A DNA stretch of 41,889 nucleotides from Acinetobacter sp. UBA801 (GCA_002296655.1 DBIN01000007.1:1-41889); one strand, 5' to 3'; positions 16,746 to 25,483 are shown, counted from the first letter of the stretch. The notes: generated from the letters alone by a model not told the origin. Made by a program: numbers and translations.

Positions 16746-18953
16746 ATGGAAATTAAAGTCAATTATTTAGACAACTTGCGTCTTGAAGCTAAATTTGACG
16801 ATTTTACTGTCATTGCCGATCAGCCCATCCGTTATAAAGGTGATGGCTCTGCACCAGGCCCATTTGATTATTTCCTTGCGTCATCTGCATTGTGTGCTGC
16901 ATATTTCGTGAAGGTTTATTGCCAGTCACGTGATATTCCGACTGATAACATTCGTTTATCACAAAACAATATTGTCGATCCTGAAAACCGTTATAAACAA
17001 ATTTTTAAAATTCAGGTGGAATTACCTGCAGATATTTCTGAAAAAGACCGTCAGGGTATTTTACGTTCCATTGATCGTTGTACTGTTAAAAAAGTGGTAC
17101 AGACTGGCCCTGAGTTTGTGATTGAGCAAGTCGAAAGTATTGATGCCGATGCGCAAGCTTTGCTGATGCCAAACTTGACTTCATCTCATGCGACTTTTAT
17201 TGAGGGTAAAGATTTACCGCTTGAAGAAACCATTGCCAATATGTCGGGTATTTTGGCAGATTTGGGCATGAAAATTGAGATTGCCTCATGGCGTAATATC
17301 GTACCAAATGTCTGGTCATTGCATATTCGTGATGCGCAATCGCCAATGTGTTTTACCAATGGTAAAGGTGCGACCAAAGAAAGTGCGTTGGCATCTGCTT
17401 TAGGTGAATTCATTGAGCGTTTGAACTGTAACTTCTTCTATAACGATCAGTTTTGGGGCGAAGAAATTGCCAATGCCGAGTTTGTGCATTATCCAAATGA
17501 AAAATGGTTTAAGCCTGGCCCAAATGGTGAATTGCCTAAAGAAATTTTAGATGAATATTGCCTAGAAATTTATGACCATGAAGATGAATTGCTTGGTACA
17601 CATCTATATGACACTAACTCAGGCAATACTGAGCGTGGTATTTGTTCATTGCCATTTGTACGTCAATCCGATGGTGAAACGGTATATTTTCCATCAAATT
17701 TAATTGAAAATTTATATTTAAGTAATGGGATGAGTGCAGGCAACACGCTTGCAGAAGCTCAAGTGCAGTGTTTATCTGAAATTTTTGAACGTGCAGTCAA
17801 GCGCGAAATTATTCAGGAAGAAATCTGCCTACCTGATGTGCCGCAAGAAGTTTTGGCGAAATATCCAAGTATTGTGGCAGGTATTCAGGCTTTAGAAGAG
17901 CAAGGCTTCCCCGTATTGGTGAAAGACGCATCTTTAGGCGGTCAATTCCCTGTCATGTGTGTGACCTTAATGAACCCACGTACAGGCGGTGTATTTGCTT
18001 CGTTTGGTGCACATCCTAATTTTAAAGTGGCTTTAGAGCGTAGCTTGACCGAGTTATTGCAAGGGCGCAGTTTTGAAGGTCTGAATGACTTGCCACAACC
18101 AACGTTTAGCAGCAATGCAGTTACAGAGCCAAATAACTACGTTGAACATTTCATTGATTCTAGTGGTGTAGTGTCTTGGCGTTTCTTTAGTGCGCAGGCA
18201 GATTTTGAGTTTGTAGAGTGGGATTTCACCAACAATGGTCAATATAGCAATGTAGAAGAAGCCGAGGCTTTATTTACGATTCTGGAAGATTTGGGCAAAG
18301 AATCCTATATGGCGGTATATGAACACTTAGGTGCAACTGCTTGCCGAATTTTAGTGCCCGATTATTCAGAAGTGTATTTGGTGGAGGACTTGATTTGGGA
18401 TAATACCAATAAAGCCTTGCTTTACCGTGAAGATATTTTGAATTTACACCGTTTGGATGACGCCCAACTTGAAGCCTTGGTTGAGCGTTTGGAAGAATGT
18501 GAGCTGGATGACTATACCGAAATTAAAACCCTGATTGGTATTGAGTTTGATGACAATACAGTTTGGGGACAACTGACCATCCTTGAATTAAAGCTATTGA
18601 TTTATCTGGCATTAGAACAGTTTGAAGAAGCTAAAGATTTGGTCGAAGCATTTTTACAATACAACACTAATACCGTAGAACGTGGCTTGTTCTATCAGTG
18701 TATGAATGTTGTGCTTGAAGTTATTTTAGATGATGAAATGGATATTGCCGATTATGCAGTCAATTTCCGCCGTATGTTTGGCAATGAACGGATGGATGCG
18801 GTCATGGGTTCTGTTGAAGGCAGCGTACGTTTCTATGGACTCACCGAAACCAATATGCAGCTTGAAGGTTTAGATCGTCACTTACGTTTAATCGACAGCT
18901 ACAAAAAACTGCATAAAGCACGTGCTAAGTTTGTCGGACTAAATGAAGGTTGA
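16746..18953 (+). CDS. ycaO: OsmC domain-YcaO domain fusion protein
   Basis: The protein has three parts. Residues 1-130 form an OsmC/Ohr-like domain (YKGDGSAPGPFDYFLASSALCAAYFVKVYC, with a second conserved Cys in SIDRCTVKKVV). Residues about 140-580 form a YcaO ATP-dependent cyclodehydratase-type domain with the ATP-binding glutamate blocks SALGEFIERLNC and QCLSEIFERAVKREI. The last 150 residues are helical, as in E. coli YcaO. Cytosolic YcaO of E. coli is linked to beta-methylthiolation of ribosomal protein S12. The added OsmC domain suggests peroxide or thiol chemistry. No peptide precursor or RimO gene is adjacent. The length is 735 residues. Confidence 0.9.
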   Translation: MEIKVNYLDNLRLEAKFDDFTVIADQPIRYKGDGSAPGPFDYFLASSALCAAYFVKVYCQSRDIPTDNIRLSQNNIVDPENRYKQIFKIQVELPADISEKDRQGILRSIDRCTVKKVVQTGPEFVIEQVESIDADAQALLMPNLTSSHATFIEGKDLPLEETIANMSGILADLGMKIEIASWRNIVPNVWSLHIRDAQSPMCFTNGKGATKESALASALGEFIERLNCNFFYNDQFWGEEIANAEFVHYPNEKWFKPGPNGELPKEILDEYCLEIYDHEDELLGTHLYDTNSGNTERGICSLPFVRQSDGETVYFPSNLIENLYLSNGMSAGNTLAEAQVQCLSEIFERAVKREIIQEEICLPDVPQEVLAKYPSIVAGIQALEEQGFPVLVKDASLGGQFPVMCVTLMNPRTGGVFASFGAHPNFKVALERSLTELLQGRSFEGLNDLPQPTFSSNAVTEPNNYVEHFIDSSGVVSWRFFSAQADFEFVEWDFTNNGQYSNVEEAEALFTILEDLGKESYMAVYEHLGATACRILVPDYSEVYLVEDLIWDNTNKALLYREDILNLHRLDDAQLEALVERLEECELDDYTEIKTLIGIEFDDNTVWGQLTILELKLLIYLALEQFEEAKDLVEAFLQYNTNTVERGLFYQCMNVVLEVILDDEMDIADYAVNFRRMFGNERMDAVMGSVEGSVRFYGLTETNMQLEGLDRHLRLIDSYKKLHKARAKFVGLNEG

Positions 18954-18973
18954 TCTTGCTTAAATCAGATCAT

Positions 18974-19018
18974 GTTCATCCAAATAATCATCACAAGAAG
19001 ATGGTTGTTTGGATGAAC
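18974..19018. terminator. Long hairpin terminator between ycaO and umuC
   Basis: GTTCATCCAAA at 18974 pairs with TTTGGATGAAC ending at 19018. The stem continues inward to 19 pairs with two G-T wobbles, closing a seven-base loop. It is followed by GGTTTTATA. It lies between convergent genes and probably terminates both. Confidence 0.75.
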
Positions 19019-19101
19019 GGTTTTATAAATATCCTTTCTTGATGTAACTGAAGTATATAGAAGCGCAATCAAAGACGAATCAGATCACAACTAAAAAAGC
19101 A

Positions 19102-20397
19102 CTAATCGCCAAGTGCCAATAAGCCTTCCCAGCTAAAATAATTAGGGCTTAAATGGCTGCGCTGCATTGCCCACGTGCGGTCTTGTAATTTACATGCGCC
19201 AATAGCAAGTTTTTGCATACCATATTTATTTTTCACGGTATCTAATACCTGCTGTAATTGTTCCTGTTTTTCAATGACGTGCGTATCTGCAAGTAGGTCG
19301 GGAATATAGCCTTGCTTTGGCTCAAGTCCTGTTAAAATCACACCACATTTTTTAAAGACAATGCCTTCTTGAAATAGGGTAGAGATATGCTTCATGATGG
19401 CTTTGTTCATGATTAATGCAGAATCTGTTGGTTCATTAAAGGCAATAGTCACCGATTGATTGTAAAAAGCTTGGCGCTGATCAAAACGACTGGATTGCGC
19501 AAAAATAATCATACAGGAACATAAACTTTTTTCTTTTCTAAGCCTTTGCACCGCAGATTGTAAATAATCGCTCAGTGCTTCCGAAAGTGCATGAATGTCG
19601 GTGACTCGTTGTCCAAAAGAACGTGAGCTGATGATTTGCTGTTTACTCGCTGTGGTTTGTTCTAGTTCAATACACGGCGTACCTGTTAGTTCCAATATGG
19701 TTTTTTTCATTAAAATTGAAAATTTACGTTGCATTTGCTCAGGATCACTGATCGCTAAATCAAATACAGAATGAATCTTTAAAGCTTGCAATTTTTTTGC
19801 AAGTTTTCGGCCCACCCCCCAGACTTCAGCGACATCAATGTGTTGAAATAAGGCTTCTTTGCTACATAAGTCCATATGGAGTAAATTACACACGCCGTTG
19901 AAATAACTATTTTTCTTGGCGAGATGATTGGCCAGTTTGGCTTCAGTTTTACTGTGACCGATACCGACACAGACAGGGAGAGCCAGCCATTGCCATAAAG
20001 TTGCTTTAATTTCTTGCGCCCATTCATTTAAGTCGGTCTGAGAATATGAACTCAGTTCAATAAAGGTTTCATCAATTGAATAAATTTCAATGTCTTTTGC
20101 ACTAACAAATTGTTGAATCGTATTATTAAAACGTCTAGACATTTCCGCATAGAGTGCATAGTTACTTGAAAAGACAGCAACATCATGTTGTTGAATCAAT
20201 TCTTGAACTTGGTAAAAGGGCACAGCCATTTTAATGCCAAGTTGTTTGGCCTCTTCGGAACGTGATACCACGCAACCATCGTTATTGGAGAGCACCACCA
20301 CAGGACGATGATTCAAATGTGGTTGAAACAACCGCTCACAGCTCACATAACAATTATTGATGTCAATCAGCGCAAAAATTTGCTTTAAAGGTTTCAT
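19102..20397 (-). CDS. umuC: Translesion DNA polymerase V catalytic subunit UmuC
   Basis: This is a Y-family error-prone DNA polymerase. The N-terminal FALIDINNCYVSCERLF carries the first catalytic Asp, and EIYSIDETFIEL carries the second acidic pair. The helix-hairpin-helix region (VWGVGRKLAKKLQAL) and little-finger domain follow. Length (431 residues) matches intact UmuC, with no frameshift. It lies 40 bases downstream of umuD on the same strand. Acinetobacter regulates such genes without LexA; no operator could be named here. Confidence 0.95.
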   Translation of the reverse strand: MKPLKQIFALIDINNCYVSCERLFQPHLNHRPVVVLSNNDGCVVSRSEEAKQLGIKMAVPFYQVQELIQQHDVAVFSSNYALYAEMSRRFNNTIQQFVSAKDIEIYSIDETFIELSSYSQTDLNEWAQEIKATLWQWLALPVCVGIGHSKTEAKLANHLAKKNSYFNGVCNLLHMDLCSKEALFQHIDVAEVWGVGRKLAKKLQALKIHSVFDLAISDPEQMQRKFSILMKKTILELTGTPCIELEQTTASKQQIISSRSFGQRVTDIHALSEALSDYLQSAVQRLRKEKSLCSCMIIFAQSSRFDQRQAFYNQSVTIAFNEPTDSALIMNKAIMKHISTLFQEGIVFKKCGVILTGLEPKQGYIPDLLADTHVIEKQEQLQQVLDTVKNKYGMQKLAIGACKLQDRTWAMQRSHLSPNYFSWEGLLALGD

Positions 20398-20437
20398 GTA
20401 TATTCTGCTTATTTGACTTTTATTATGGTGTGCTGGT

Positions 20438-21052
20438 TTAAGCCATCAAGTTTTTTAAGTTCCACGTCACCACCGCAAAGACTTCAAACGTTTGCCCATC
20501 TTTCAGGTAAATGCTGTCATAGTCGGGGCTTTCTGCTTTGAGCCAAGCTTCAGGCAAAGTGGCAGGGTCGTAGTCTTCACCAAAATGTTCAGCCAATTCA
20601 CTTTTGGACATTTTGGCTGTAATCATCAGGCGTTTAATAGTCAGGTCTTTTTGGTCGATTAATGCAACCACAATGCTGCGGTGTTTGGCTTCTTTGCTAC
20701 GATCTACCAATACAATATCGCCGTATTCAAGCCCTGCGTTTACCATAGAGGTGGTGCGTACCACATTTAAAAAGGTCGCATTTTCATTGGAAATGAGATA
20801 TTCATTCAAATCAATATTTTTATCAATATAGTCTTGAGCAGGTGAAGGAAAACCTGCAGGAATGGATTCGACAGCAACTGGAAGCGGTAAAACGGTACGT
20901 TTGCAAACAGGCTGAAAGTCATATTCTTTCAGCAATTCTATCTGTTCTAGAATGGCATTCAAGGTTGGGCTAGGCTTACCATCCATACCCATGATTTTTT
21001 GTAATGACGCCCAAGCAGCATCAGAGAAGTAAATAGGTAACTTCTTAGACAT
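20438..21052 (-). CDS. umuD: UmuD-like S24 autoprotease with N-terminal extension
   Basis: This self-cleaving partner of UmuC belongs to the LexA/UmuD S24 family. The Ala66-Gly67 cleavage bond lies in SIPAGFPSPAQDYID, the nucleophile is S102 in RTTSMVNAG, and the general base is probably K140 in LTIKRL. All are intact. It has 204 residues against about 139 for E. coli UmuD: roughly 40 extra N-terminal residues and a longer C-terminal part. Extended UmuD proteins in Acinetobacter (UmuDAb) act as SOS repressors, but no DNA-binding motif is obvious here. The ATG at 21052 follows AGGAGTAA; longer frames upstream lack a ribosome site. Confidence 0.88.
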   Translation of the reverse strand: MSKKLPIYFSDAAWASLQKIMGMDGKPSPTLNAILEQIELLKEYDFQPVCKRTVLPLPVAVESIPAGFPSPAQDYIDKNIDLNEYLISNENATFLNVVRTTSMVNAGLEYGDIVLVDRSKEAKHRSIVVALIDQKDLTIKRLMITAKMSKSELAEHFGEDYDPATLPEAWLKAESPDYDSIYLKDGQTFEVFAVVTWNLKNLMA

Positions 21053-21214
21053 GAGATTACTCCTACGCAACGAGGCGTGTTTGAAGTGAAATTTGATGTG
21101 TTGATAGCATAGCTGAAAATGTGAATAAGATTCAATCTGCCTGCATGCTTGATTGCTAGATATAGATAACACTCTACGATTGCATAGCTATACAAACACA
21201 ATCCTTTAGGTTAG

Positions 21215-21838
21215 GATTTTTCTATTGCAGCAGCATATTTAAAGATTGGCGTGCATGTTGTTGAAGATATTTATTTATCGAATGAAAAAGTTGAATCTTT
21301 GCTGTTGGAATTCATCAATGCACAACTTGAACCTGAGTTTTTAATGCAGGATTTCATTAAACATCAGGGCTGGTCTTTGGCTGAATGTTTTAAGCAAAAT
21401 ACTGAACATGAAATTGACTTTGCGCAAATCAGTTGCCCGATTAAAGTCAAAGCAGAATATCAAAATCATCGTTTAAACGTCATTTTCTGGTTGAATTTCA
21501 TCTGACCACGACGCTTTTTTTAATTATGAGCCAGAAGAAAATAGCGTGACTTATTTTCCTACATGATAAAAGATTTCATCTGACCGATAATATTTTTTAT
21601 GATGCCTATATAGGTGAAAATTTGCAGGCTTGGTTGCAAAAAGATTCGTGATTTTACAAGCTAAACGTGAAATACAAGTGAACTCATTATCATGGTATGC
21701 AGATTATAATTTGCCTCAAATCACACAAAATATTGTGTCTTTTGTGAGTGAGGCTGCTTATTACACTGGTTTAGGGTTTAGATCAGATTGAAGATAAAGT
21801 GAATTTACATTTGCGACAAGCTAAGACCGTTAATTAAA
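21215..21838 (+). pseudogene. Decayed gene of unknown family
   Basis: A coding-like stretch runs without a start codon from 21215 (DFSIAAAYLKIGVHVVEDIY) through an 84-codon open frame (GTG at 21251) to a TGA at 21503. Similar-looking protein text then continues in other frames: DHDAFFNYEPEENSVTYFPT, NIFYDAYIGENLQAWLQKDS, and LSWYADYNLPQITQNIVSF, ending near HLRQAKTVN. At least three frameshifts or stops break it, and the 5' end is missing. It is best read as one eroded gene of about 200 residues. The 84-codon piece alone could be mistaken for a small gene. Confidence 0.65.
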
Positions 21839-21895
21839 TAGCTCTGCATCCATCTAAAAATAATTGTTGGAGATGGATGACGGGGAATATATGAC

Positions 21896-21932
21896 TACAC
21901 AATGCTGATTAGATTTACACAATGCTGATTAG
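21896..21932 (+). repeat. 17-bp direct repeat before the phosphotransferase gene
   Basis: TACACAATGCTGATTAG occurs twice, at 21896-21912 and 21916-21932, a period of 20 bases. It lies just upstream of the start at 21950. It may be a simple duplication in the 5' leader. Confidence 0.8.
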
Positions 21933-21949
21933 GTTAAGGAATATTGAAA

Positions 21950-23137
21950 ATGACCACAATCACACCTAATTTAGGTCATGGCATGGGCAATGACTGGGAA
22001 AATAAAGATTGGGTTCATATTACAGTTCCAGAATTACACCACCTGCAACCTTATTATCCATGTTTGCAAGGGAGTGTTCAGATTCTGTGGTGTAGTCCAC
22101 GCCCATTTTCTTCGGCAGTGTTGGTTGAAGTCATGCAGGCTTTAGCCAGTACAGGCCAAACAAATCTTTACCCCTATTTTATTAAGCGTAGCCATCGTTC
22201 ATTTCGTCGTGCCCAAGATATTTTACAAGAGCATGCTGTTTTACAACATTTAGCCAGTAAAAACATTCCTGTTGCGACATTAATTAGCTCTAATTGCGGA
22301 CAAACCGCTTTAGAACTGGGTGATTGGACTTATGAGGTTTATGAAAAAGCAGCTGGCTTTGATCTATATGTCGATCAGCAATCGTGGACGCCTTTTTTCT
22401 ATACGGAACATGCCGCTAAAGTGGGTAGTTTACTTGCGAAACTGCATACCGCCATGCAGGATTTTCCTGAGTTACACGGCAGATCGACTCGTTATTTGGT
22501 CTCGAATCAGCAGCTTTTAGAAAGTGAAAATATTGTAACGGCTATTCAGCAACGTATTGATAATAGCCCTGAATTGAATCGTTATTTTGCCGATAAAAAC
22601 TTAGATGCTGTTTTTTTAGAGCGCATATTCCAGACGCATCGTAAAATTAAGCATGTATTGCAGCAGGCGACTAAAATTTGGACGCATAATGATTTGCATG
22701 CTTCCAATTTGTTTTGGTCTACGCAAAGTGCCGATGCCAATATTACAGCGGTGATTGATTTTGGCTTATCGGATCGAAATTCAGCGCTGTATGACCTTGC
22801 GATAACGATTGAGCGTAACTTTATAGATTGGCTGGCTTTAGAACATACGTCACAAATTAGTATTGATGAAGCGGGTTTAAGCGCGTTTTTACAAGCGTAT
22901 TGTGCAGAAATACACTCACAACAAGACTTTAGTATTCTGCCAGAACTGCTAAAAATTGTGCATTTGGATTTCGCATTTTCAGAACTTGAATATTTTGTCG
23001 GGATTACCCAAAACCTGAAACATGCCGATGCTGCTTATTATGATTGGATTGTTGGACATGTAAATTGGTTTTTTACAGAGCAAGGACAGAAATTTACCCA
23101 GACTTTTACTCGATTACTTCAACGCGAATTGTCATAA
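21950..23137 (+). CDS. Phosphotransferase-fold (APH/choline kinase-like) protein
   Basis: This is a kinase-like protein of the aminoglycoside phosphotransferase superfamily. The nucleotide-anchoring region is near YPYFIKRSHRSFRRAQDILQEH, the catalytic loop is THNDLHASNLFW (Brenner motif with catalytic Asp), and the metal-binding Asp is in AVIDFGLSDRNSALYDLA. It has 395 residues. Most chromosomal members phosphorylate small metabolites or are of unknown role, so a resistance function should not be assumed. The ATG at 21950 has AGGAA at suitable spacing, and a TTG two codons earlier is less likely. It has no operon partner. Confidence 0.8.
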   Translation: MTTITPNLGHGMGNDWENKDWVHITVPELHHLQPYYPCLQGSVQILWCSPRPFSSAVLVEVMQALASTGQTNLYPYFIKRSHRSFRRAQDILQEHAVLQHLASKNIPVATLISSNCGQTALELGDWTYEVYEKAAGFDLYVDQQSWTPFFYTEHAAKVGSLLAKLHTAMQDFPELHGRSTRYLVSNQQLLESENIVTAIQQRIDNSPELNRYFADKNLDAVFLERIFQTHRKIKHVLQQATKIWTHNDLHASNLFWSTQSADANITAVIDFGLSDRNSALYDLAITIERNFIDWLALEHTSQISIDEAGLSAFLQAYCAEIHSQQDFSILPELLKIVHLDFAFSELEYFVGITQNLKHADAAYYDWIVGHVNWFFTEQGQKFTQTFTRLLQRELS

Positions 23138-23720
23138 TCTGTACAACTAAATGCCTCAAGCATCACCACTTTTTTAATGCAAGATTTTGTATGTACAATT
23201 GTAAATTCAAACAGAATATATTCACTGCGCCTTTAAAAATCTTCATTCTGTCAGCGCTGTGTTGAGAACCTTGGGTTGATGCAGAAAATGGTATTCAATA
23301 ATTTGATACGATTGTCATCACAGCCAATGAAACCACGCCGTATTTTAGTTTTACAGTAAAGACTGAGGGTTTGCGTACAGATTGTTTACAAAAAGCGCCT
23401 GCCTCTATTTCTGTTATTACTGCAGATGCGATTGTCGATCAATTTAATTTATGGTTTGAATGTACAGCATAGCTCTGCTGCTGGAACAGGAGTACATTTA
23501 GAAATATTTCAACTGCCAATCATCACTATAACTGCTGAAAAGCAGGATGAACGTCATTCTTCATCTCAAGCGATTACACAGTTCAACCACAATTGACTAG
23601 GTCTTAATTGAGAAGTGTCCGTTTTAATTGGGGGCTATTACACAACATCAATTCACTGACAACCTACGTGTTAATGCTAACTGAACCTTACTGGGTTTAC
23701 AACAGGCATTGAGCTAAATA
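23138..23720 (+). pseudogene. Shredded TonB-dependent receptor remnants
   Basis: No intact gene is found, but pieces of outer-membrane siderophore receptors are readable. A signal-peptide-like start occurs at 23190 (MYNCKFKQNIF...ILSALC, then stop). A TonB-box/plug piece follows: FDTIVITANETTP, then LQKAPASISVITADAIVDQF, which matches the plug-domain opening. Then comes a second leader-like piece, HSSAAGTGVHLEIFQLPIIT ahead of ITAEKQDERH, like the region before a TonB box. Multiple stops and frame changes separate them. At least one receptor gene, perhaps two, was lost here. Confidence 0.65.
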
Positions 23721-23733
23721 GAACTTTAAATTA

Positions 23734-23767
23734 AAAAGCCCTGGAATTTTCTCGGGTCTTTTTTTAT
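23734..23767 (-). terminator. Terminator of the nasTS operon
   Basis: On the minus strand AAAGACCC and GGGCTTTTT form an imperfect hairpin with one bulge, followed by a T run, just beyond the nasS stop. It resembles a rho-independent terminator, with moderate stem quality. Confidence 0.6.
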
Positions 23768-23783
23768 GGGAATATACAATGTA

Positions 23784-24788
23784 TTAAACAGTGCTAGCTT
23801 CTTGTTGATAAATACAGGATTGTGCAATCTGTAGCTGATCCTCCACCGACAGATCAAGATTTTCCCATTTCTGCATCTGCTGCAGGAGCCAGATAAAATC
23901 ATCGACTTTCGGTTCGGCACTTTCCCCAACAAAATTCCGGATAATATTCTTGATCTTGTAAAAGTCATAGACATGCCGCTGGGCGGAACATTCAAACTGA
24001 ATAATCTGATAGTCCACCAGCATGTTCCATACTTCTGATAAATCACTGCGCTGCTTTAAATCATCCTGCGCTTTTTGTACTGCCTTGATCACTGCCTCTA
24101 CGGTAAATGGATGCTGTTCTGCCCATTCCTGGGTCATGGCCAAGACTTTATCGGCAACTTTTGGAATGACATTCTGGCTCGCAGCGACGATAAAGCTATA
24201 GCCTTCAAGTTTGGCCTGAATATTCCAGGGTTCTCCCACGCAAAAACCATCAAATACCTGTTCTGCGATTCCTTTTACCATGGAAGGCGGTGGAGAGGTC
24301 ATTAGCTGGATATTCTTGGCCAGTTGCGGATCAGTCAGCGCCAACCATTCTTTTAAGCAGTAATGGTGAATCGAATATTTATACACATAGGCCAGATGGA
24401 TGGGATGATTCTGTTGTAAAGCCTGCACCAGTTTCTTTGAGGTACTTTTTTCATCATCCCCTGGCTGGATGCCGAGTTCATAACACAGATCTTGCCGCAG
24501 GCTAATAAAAGCCTGATTCACGCTCAGTACTAGAGGGGTTTGCAAAGCCACCTGTAACTGGTCTGTGCCCAAGGCAGCAGCGGGCAACATGGCGGACAGA
24601 CAATGTGCAGCATCCAGAAAGCCATAGGCCAGACGGTCACGCAAACTTGACCAGGAGGCTTCACGGATTAAATTGATGGTTAATCCTTGCTCGGCAAAAT
24701 AACCCTGTTTTTCGGCCCAGAGAATGGCCACACAATCAAGCAAAGGAATATAGCCAATATTGAGTTCAGTTTTTTCTAATGTGGACAT
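23784..24788 (-). CDS. nasS: Nitrate sensor NasS (NrtA/CmpA-like, cytosolic)
   Basis: This is a periplasmic-binding-protein fold of the NrtA/CmpA nitrate-binding family (LNIGYIPLLDCVAILWAEKQGYFAEQGL, then SWSSLRDRLAYGFLDAAHCLSAML). No signal peptide or lipobox is present. This is the hallmark of NasS, which stays in the cytosol, holds NasT in an inactive complex and releases it when nitrate or nitrite binds. The FCVGEPWNIQA motif is typical. The ATG at 24788 (335 residues) is chosen because the longer frame overlaps the nasT stop without similarity. It follows nasT by 10 bases. No NrtBC-type permease or ATPase gene is nearby, supporting a sensor role. Confidence 0.9.
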   Translation of the reverse strand: MSTLEKTELNIGYIPLLDCVAILWAEKQGYFAEQGLTINLIREASWSSLRDRLAYGFLDAAHCLSAMLPAAALGTDQLQVALQTPLVLSVNQAFISLRQDLCYELGIQPGDDEKSTSKKLVQALQQNHPIHLAYVYKYSIHHYCLKEWLALTDPQLAKNIQLMTSPPPSMVKGIAEQVFDGFCVGEPWNIQAKLEGYSFIVAASQNVIPKVADKVLAMTQEWAEQHPFTVEAVIKAVQKAQDDLKQRSDLSEVWNMLVDYQIIQFECSAQRHVYDFYKIKNIIRNFVGESAEPKVDDFIWLLQQMQKWENLDLSVEDQLQIAQSCIYQQEASTV

Positions 24789-24798
24789 ATGCTTTTCC

Positions 24799-25377
24799 TT
24801 ATTGGCCCAATAACAGCTTCTGTGCATCCAGTAAGCGTCTGGCCATTTCACCAATGGTAATCCGGTGACTCATGGCATTTTTACGCAATAAAGCAAAGGC
24901 TTGTTCTTCCGTTAAGGCATGTAGCTGGATGAGCAGTGCTTTGGCTTTATCAATATCTTTACGATCAATCAGCTTGTCCTGGGTTTCTTTTAAATCGTTC
25001 AGCAGCTTTTTATGCTTGCGAAACTGTTCAATTGAAATTTCCAGAATGCTTTCTAATTTGGTGGGATCAATACCATCGACAATATAGGCCGTGATTCCGG
25101 CATCAATCGCACTTTTGATGGTGTCTTTATTGGAGTTCTGGGTAAACAGCACGGTGGGAAGTTCATATTGGCTGACACAGCTTTCAATAATATCCCGATG
25201 CGGATGATCCATATTCAGCAGGATCACATCTGCATGAATGCCTTTGACATGCACCATATTCAGGTCATTCAGGATTAAACAGGCCACCACCTGAAAATCA
25301 TGTAAAAGCAGGGATTCCTGGATGAATTGGGCACGCTCCAGATCATCATCAATAAGAGCAATTCGTAATTTGGACAT
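24799..25377 (-). CDS. nasT: ANTAR-domain antiterminator NasT with altered receiver
   Basis: This RNA-binding antiterminator acts on nitrate/nitrite assimilation transcripts. The N-terminal pseudo-receiver (IALIDDDLERAQFIQESLL) keeps the acidic pocket residues but has Asn55 in ILLNMDHPHRD, where the phosphoacceptor Asp normally lies. A coiled helix (residues 120-145) leads into a C-terminal ANTAR domain (IDKAKALLIQLHALTEEQAFALLRK and MARRLLDAQKLL). It has 192 residues. It is followed by nasS, and the pair is divergent from nirB. Its likely RNA targets are the twin hairpins in the nirB and narK leaders described below. Confidence 0.93.
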   Translation of the reverse strand: MSKLRIALIDDDLERAQFIQESLLLHDFQVVACLILNDLNMVHVKGIHADVILLNMDHPHRDIIESCVSQYELPTVLFTQNSNKDTIKSAIDAGITAYIVDGIDPTKLESILEISIEQFRKHKKLLNDLKETQDKLIDRKDIDKAKALLIQLHALTEEQAFALLRKNAMSHRITIGEMARRLLDAQKLLLGQ

Positions 25378-25423
25378 GGAATATTTTCAAGTAAGGCCTA
25401 AGGAATATTCAAGCAGGATTAAA

Positions 25424-25437
25424 GCAAAAAACATGCC
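25424..25437 (-). promoter_or_regulatory. Sigma-54-type promoter for nasTS
   Basis: Read on the minus strand, ATGGCATGTTTTTTGCT fits the -24/-12 consensus TTGGCACRNNNNTTGCW at most positions, with GG and GC ten bases apart. Transcription would begin near 25412, about 35 bases before the nasT start. Confidence 0.6.
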
Positions 25438-25483
25438 ATTAAATTGGTGCATAAAATTTCGTTTTTCTGTTCAATTTAGTGCA
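25435..25483 (+). promoter_or_regulatory. NtrC-like half sites between nasT and nirB
   Basis: TGGTGCA (25445-25451) is a perfect right half of the NtrC site TGCACCA-N3-TGGTGCA; its left half is poor. TAGTGCA (25477-25483) is a second half site, 32 bases or about three helical turns away. They lie roughly 120-155 bases upstream of the predicted nirB start, a normal distance for an enhancer-binding protein. The inner site also lies next to the nasT -24 element. Confidence 0.45.

Noticed and set aside
21251-21505. 84-codon frame divergent from umuD as ddrR or a free-standing small gene
   Set aside because: The similar reading continues upstream without a start and downstream in other frames, so it looks like part of a decayed larger gene.
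21950-23137. Aminoglycoside resistance enzyme
   Set aside because: Only general phosphotransferase motifs are seen; the gene is chromosomal-looking with no mobile context.
23784-24788. NrtA-like protein as a periplasmic nitrate transport component
   Set aside because: There is no signal peptide and no permease or ATPase gene beside it; the pairing with an ANTAR gene points to NasS.
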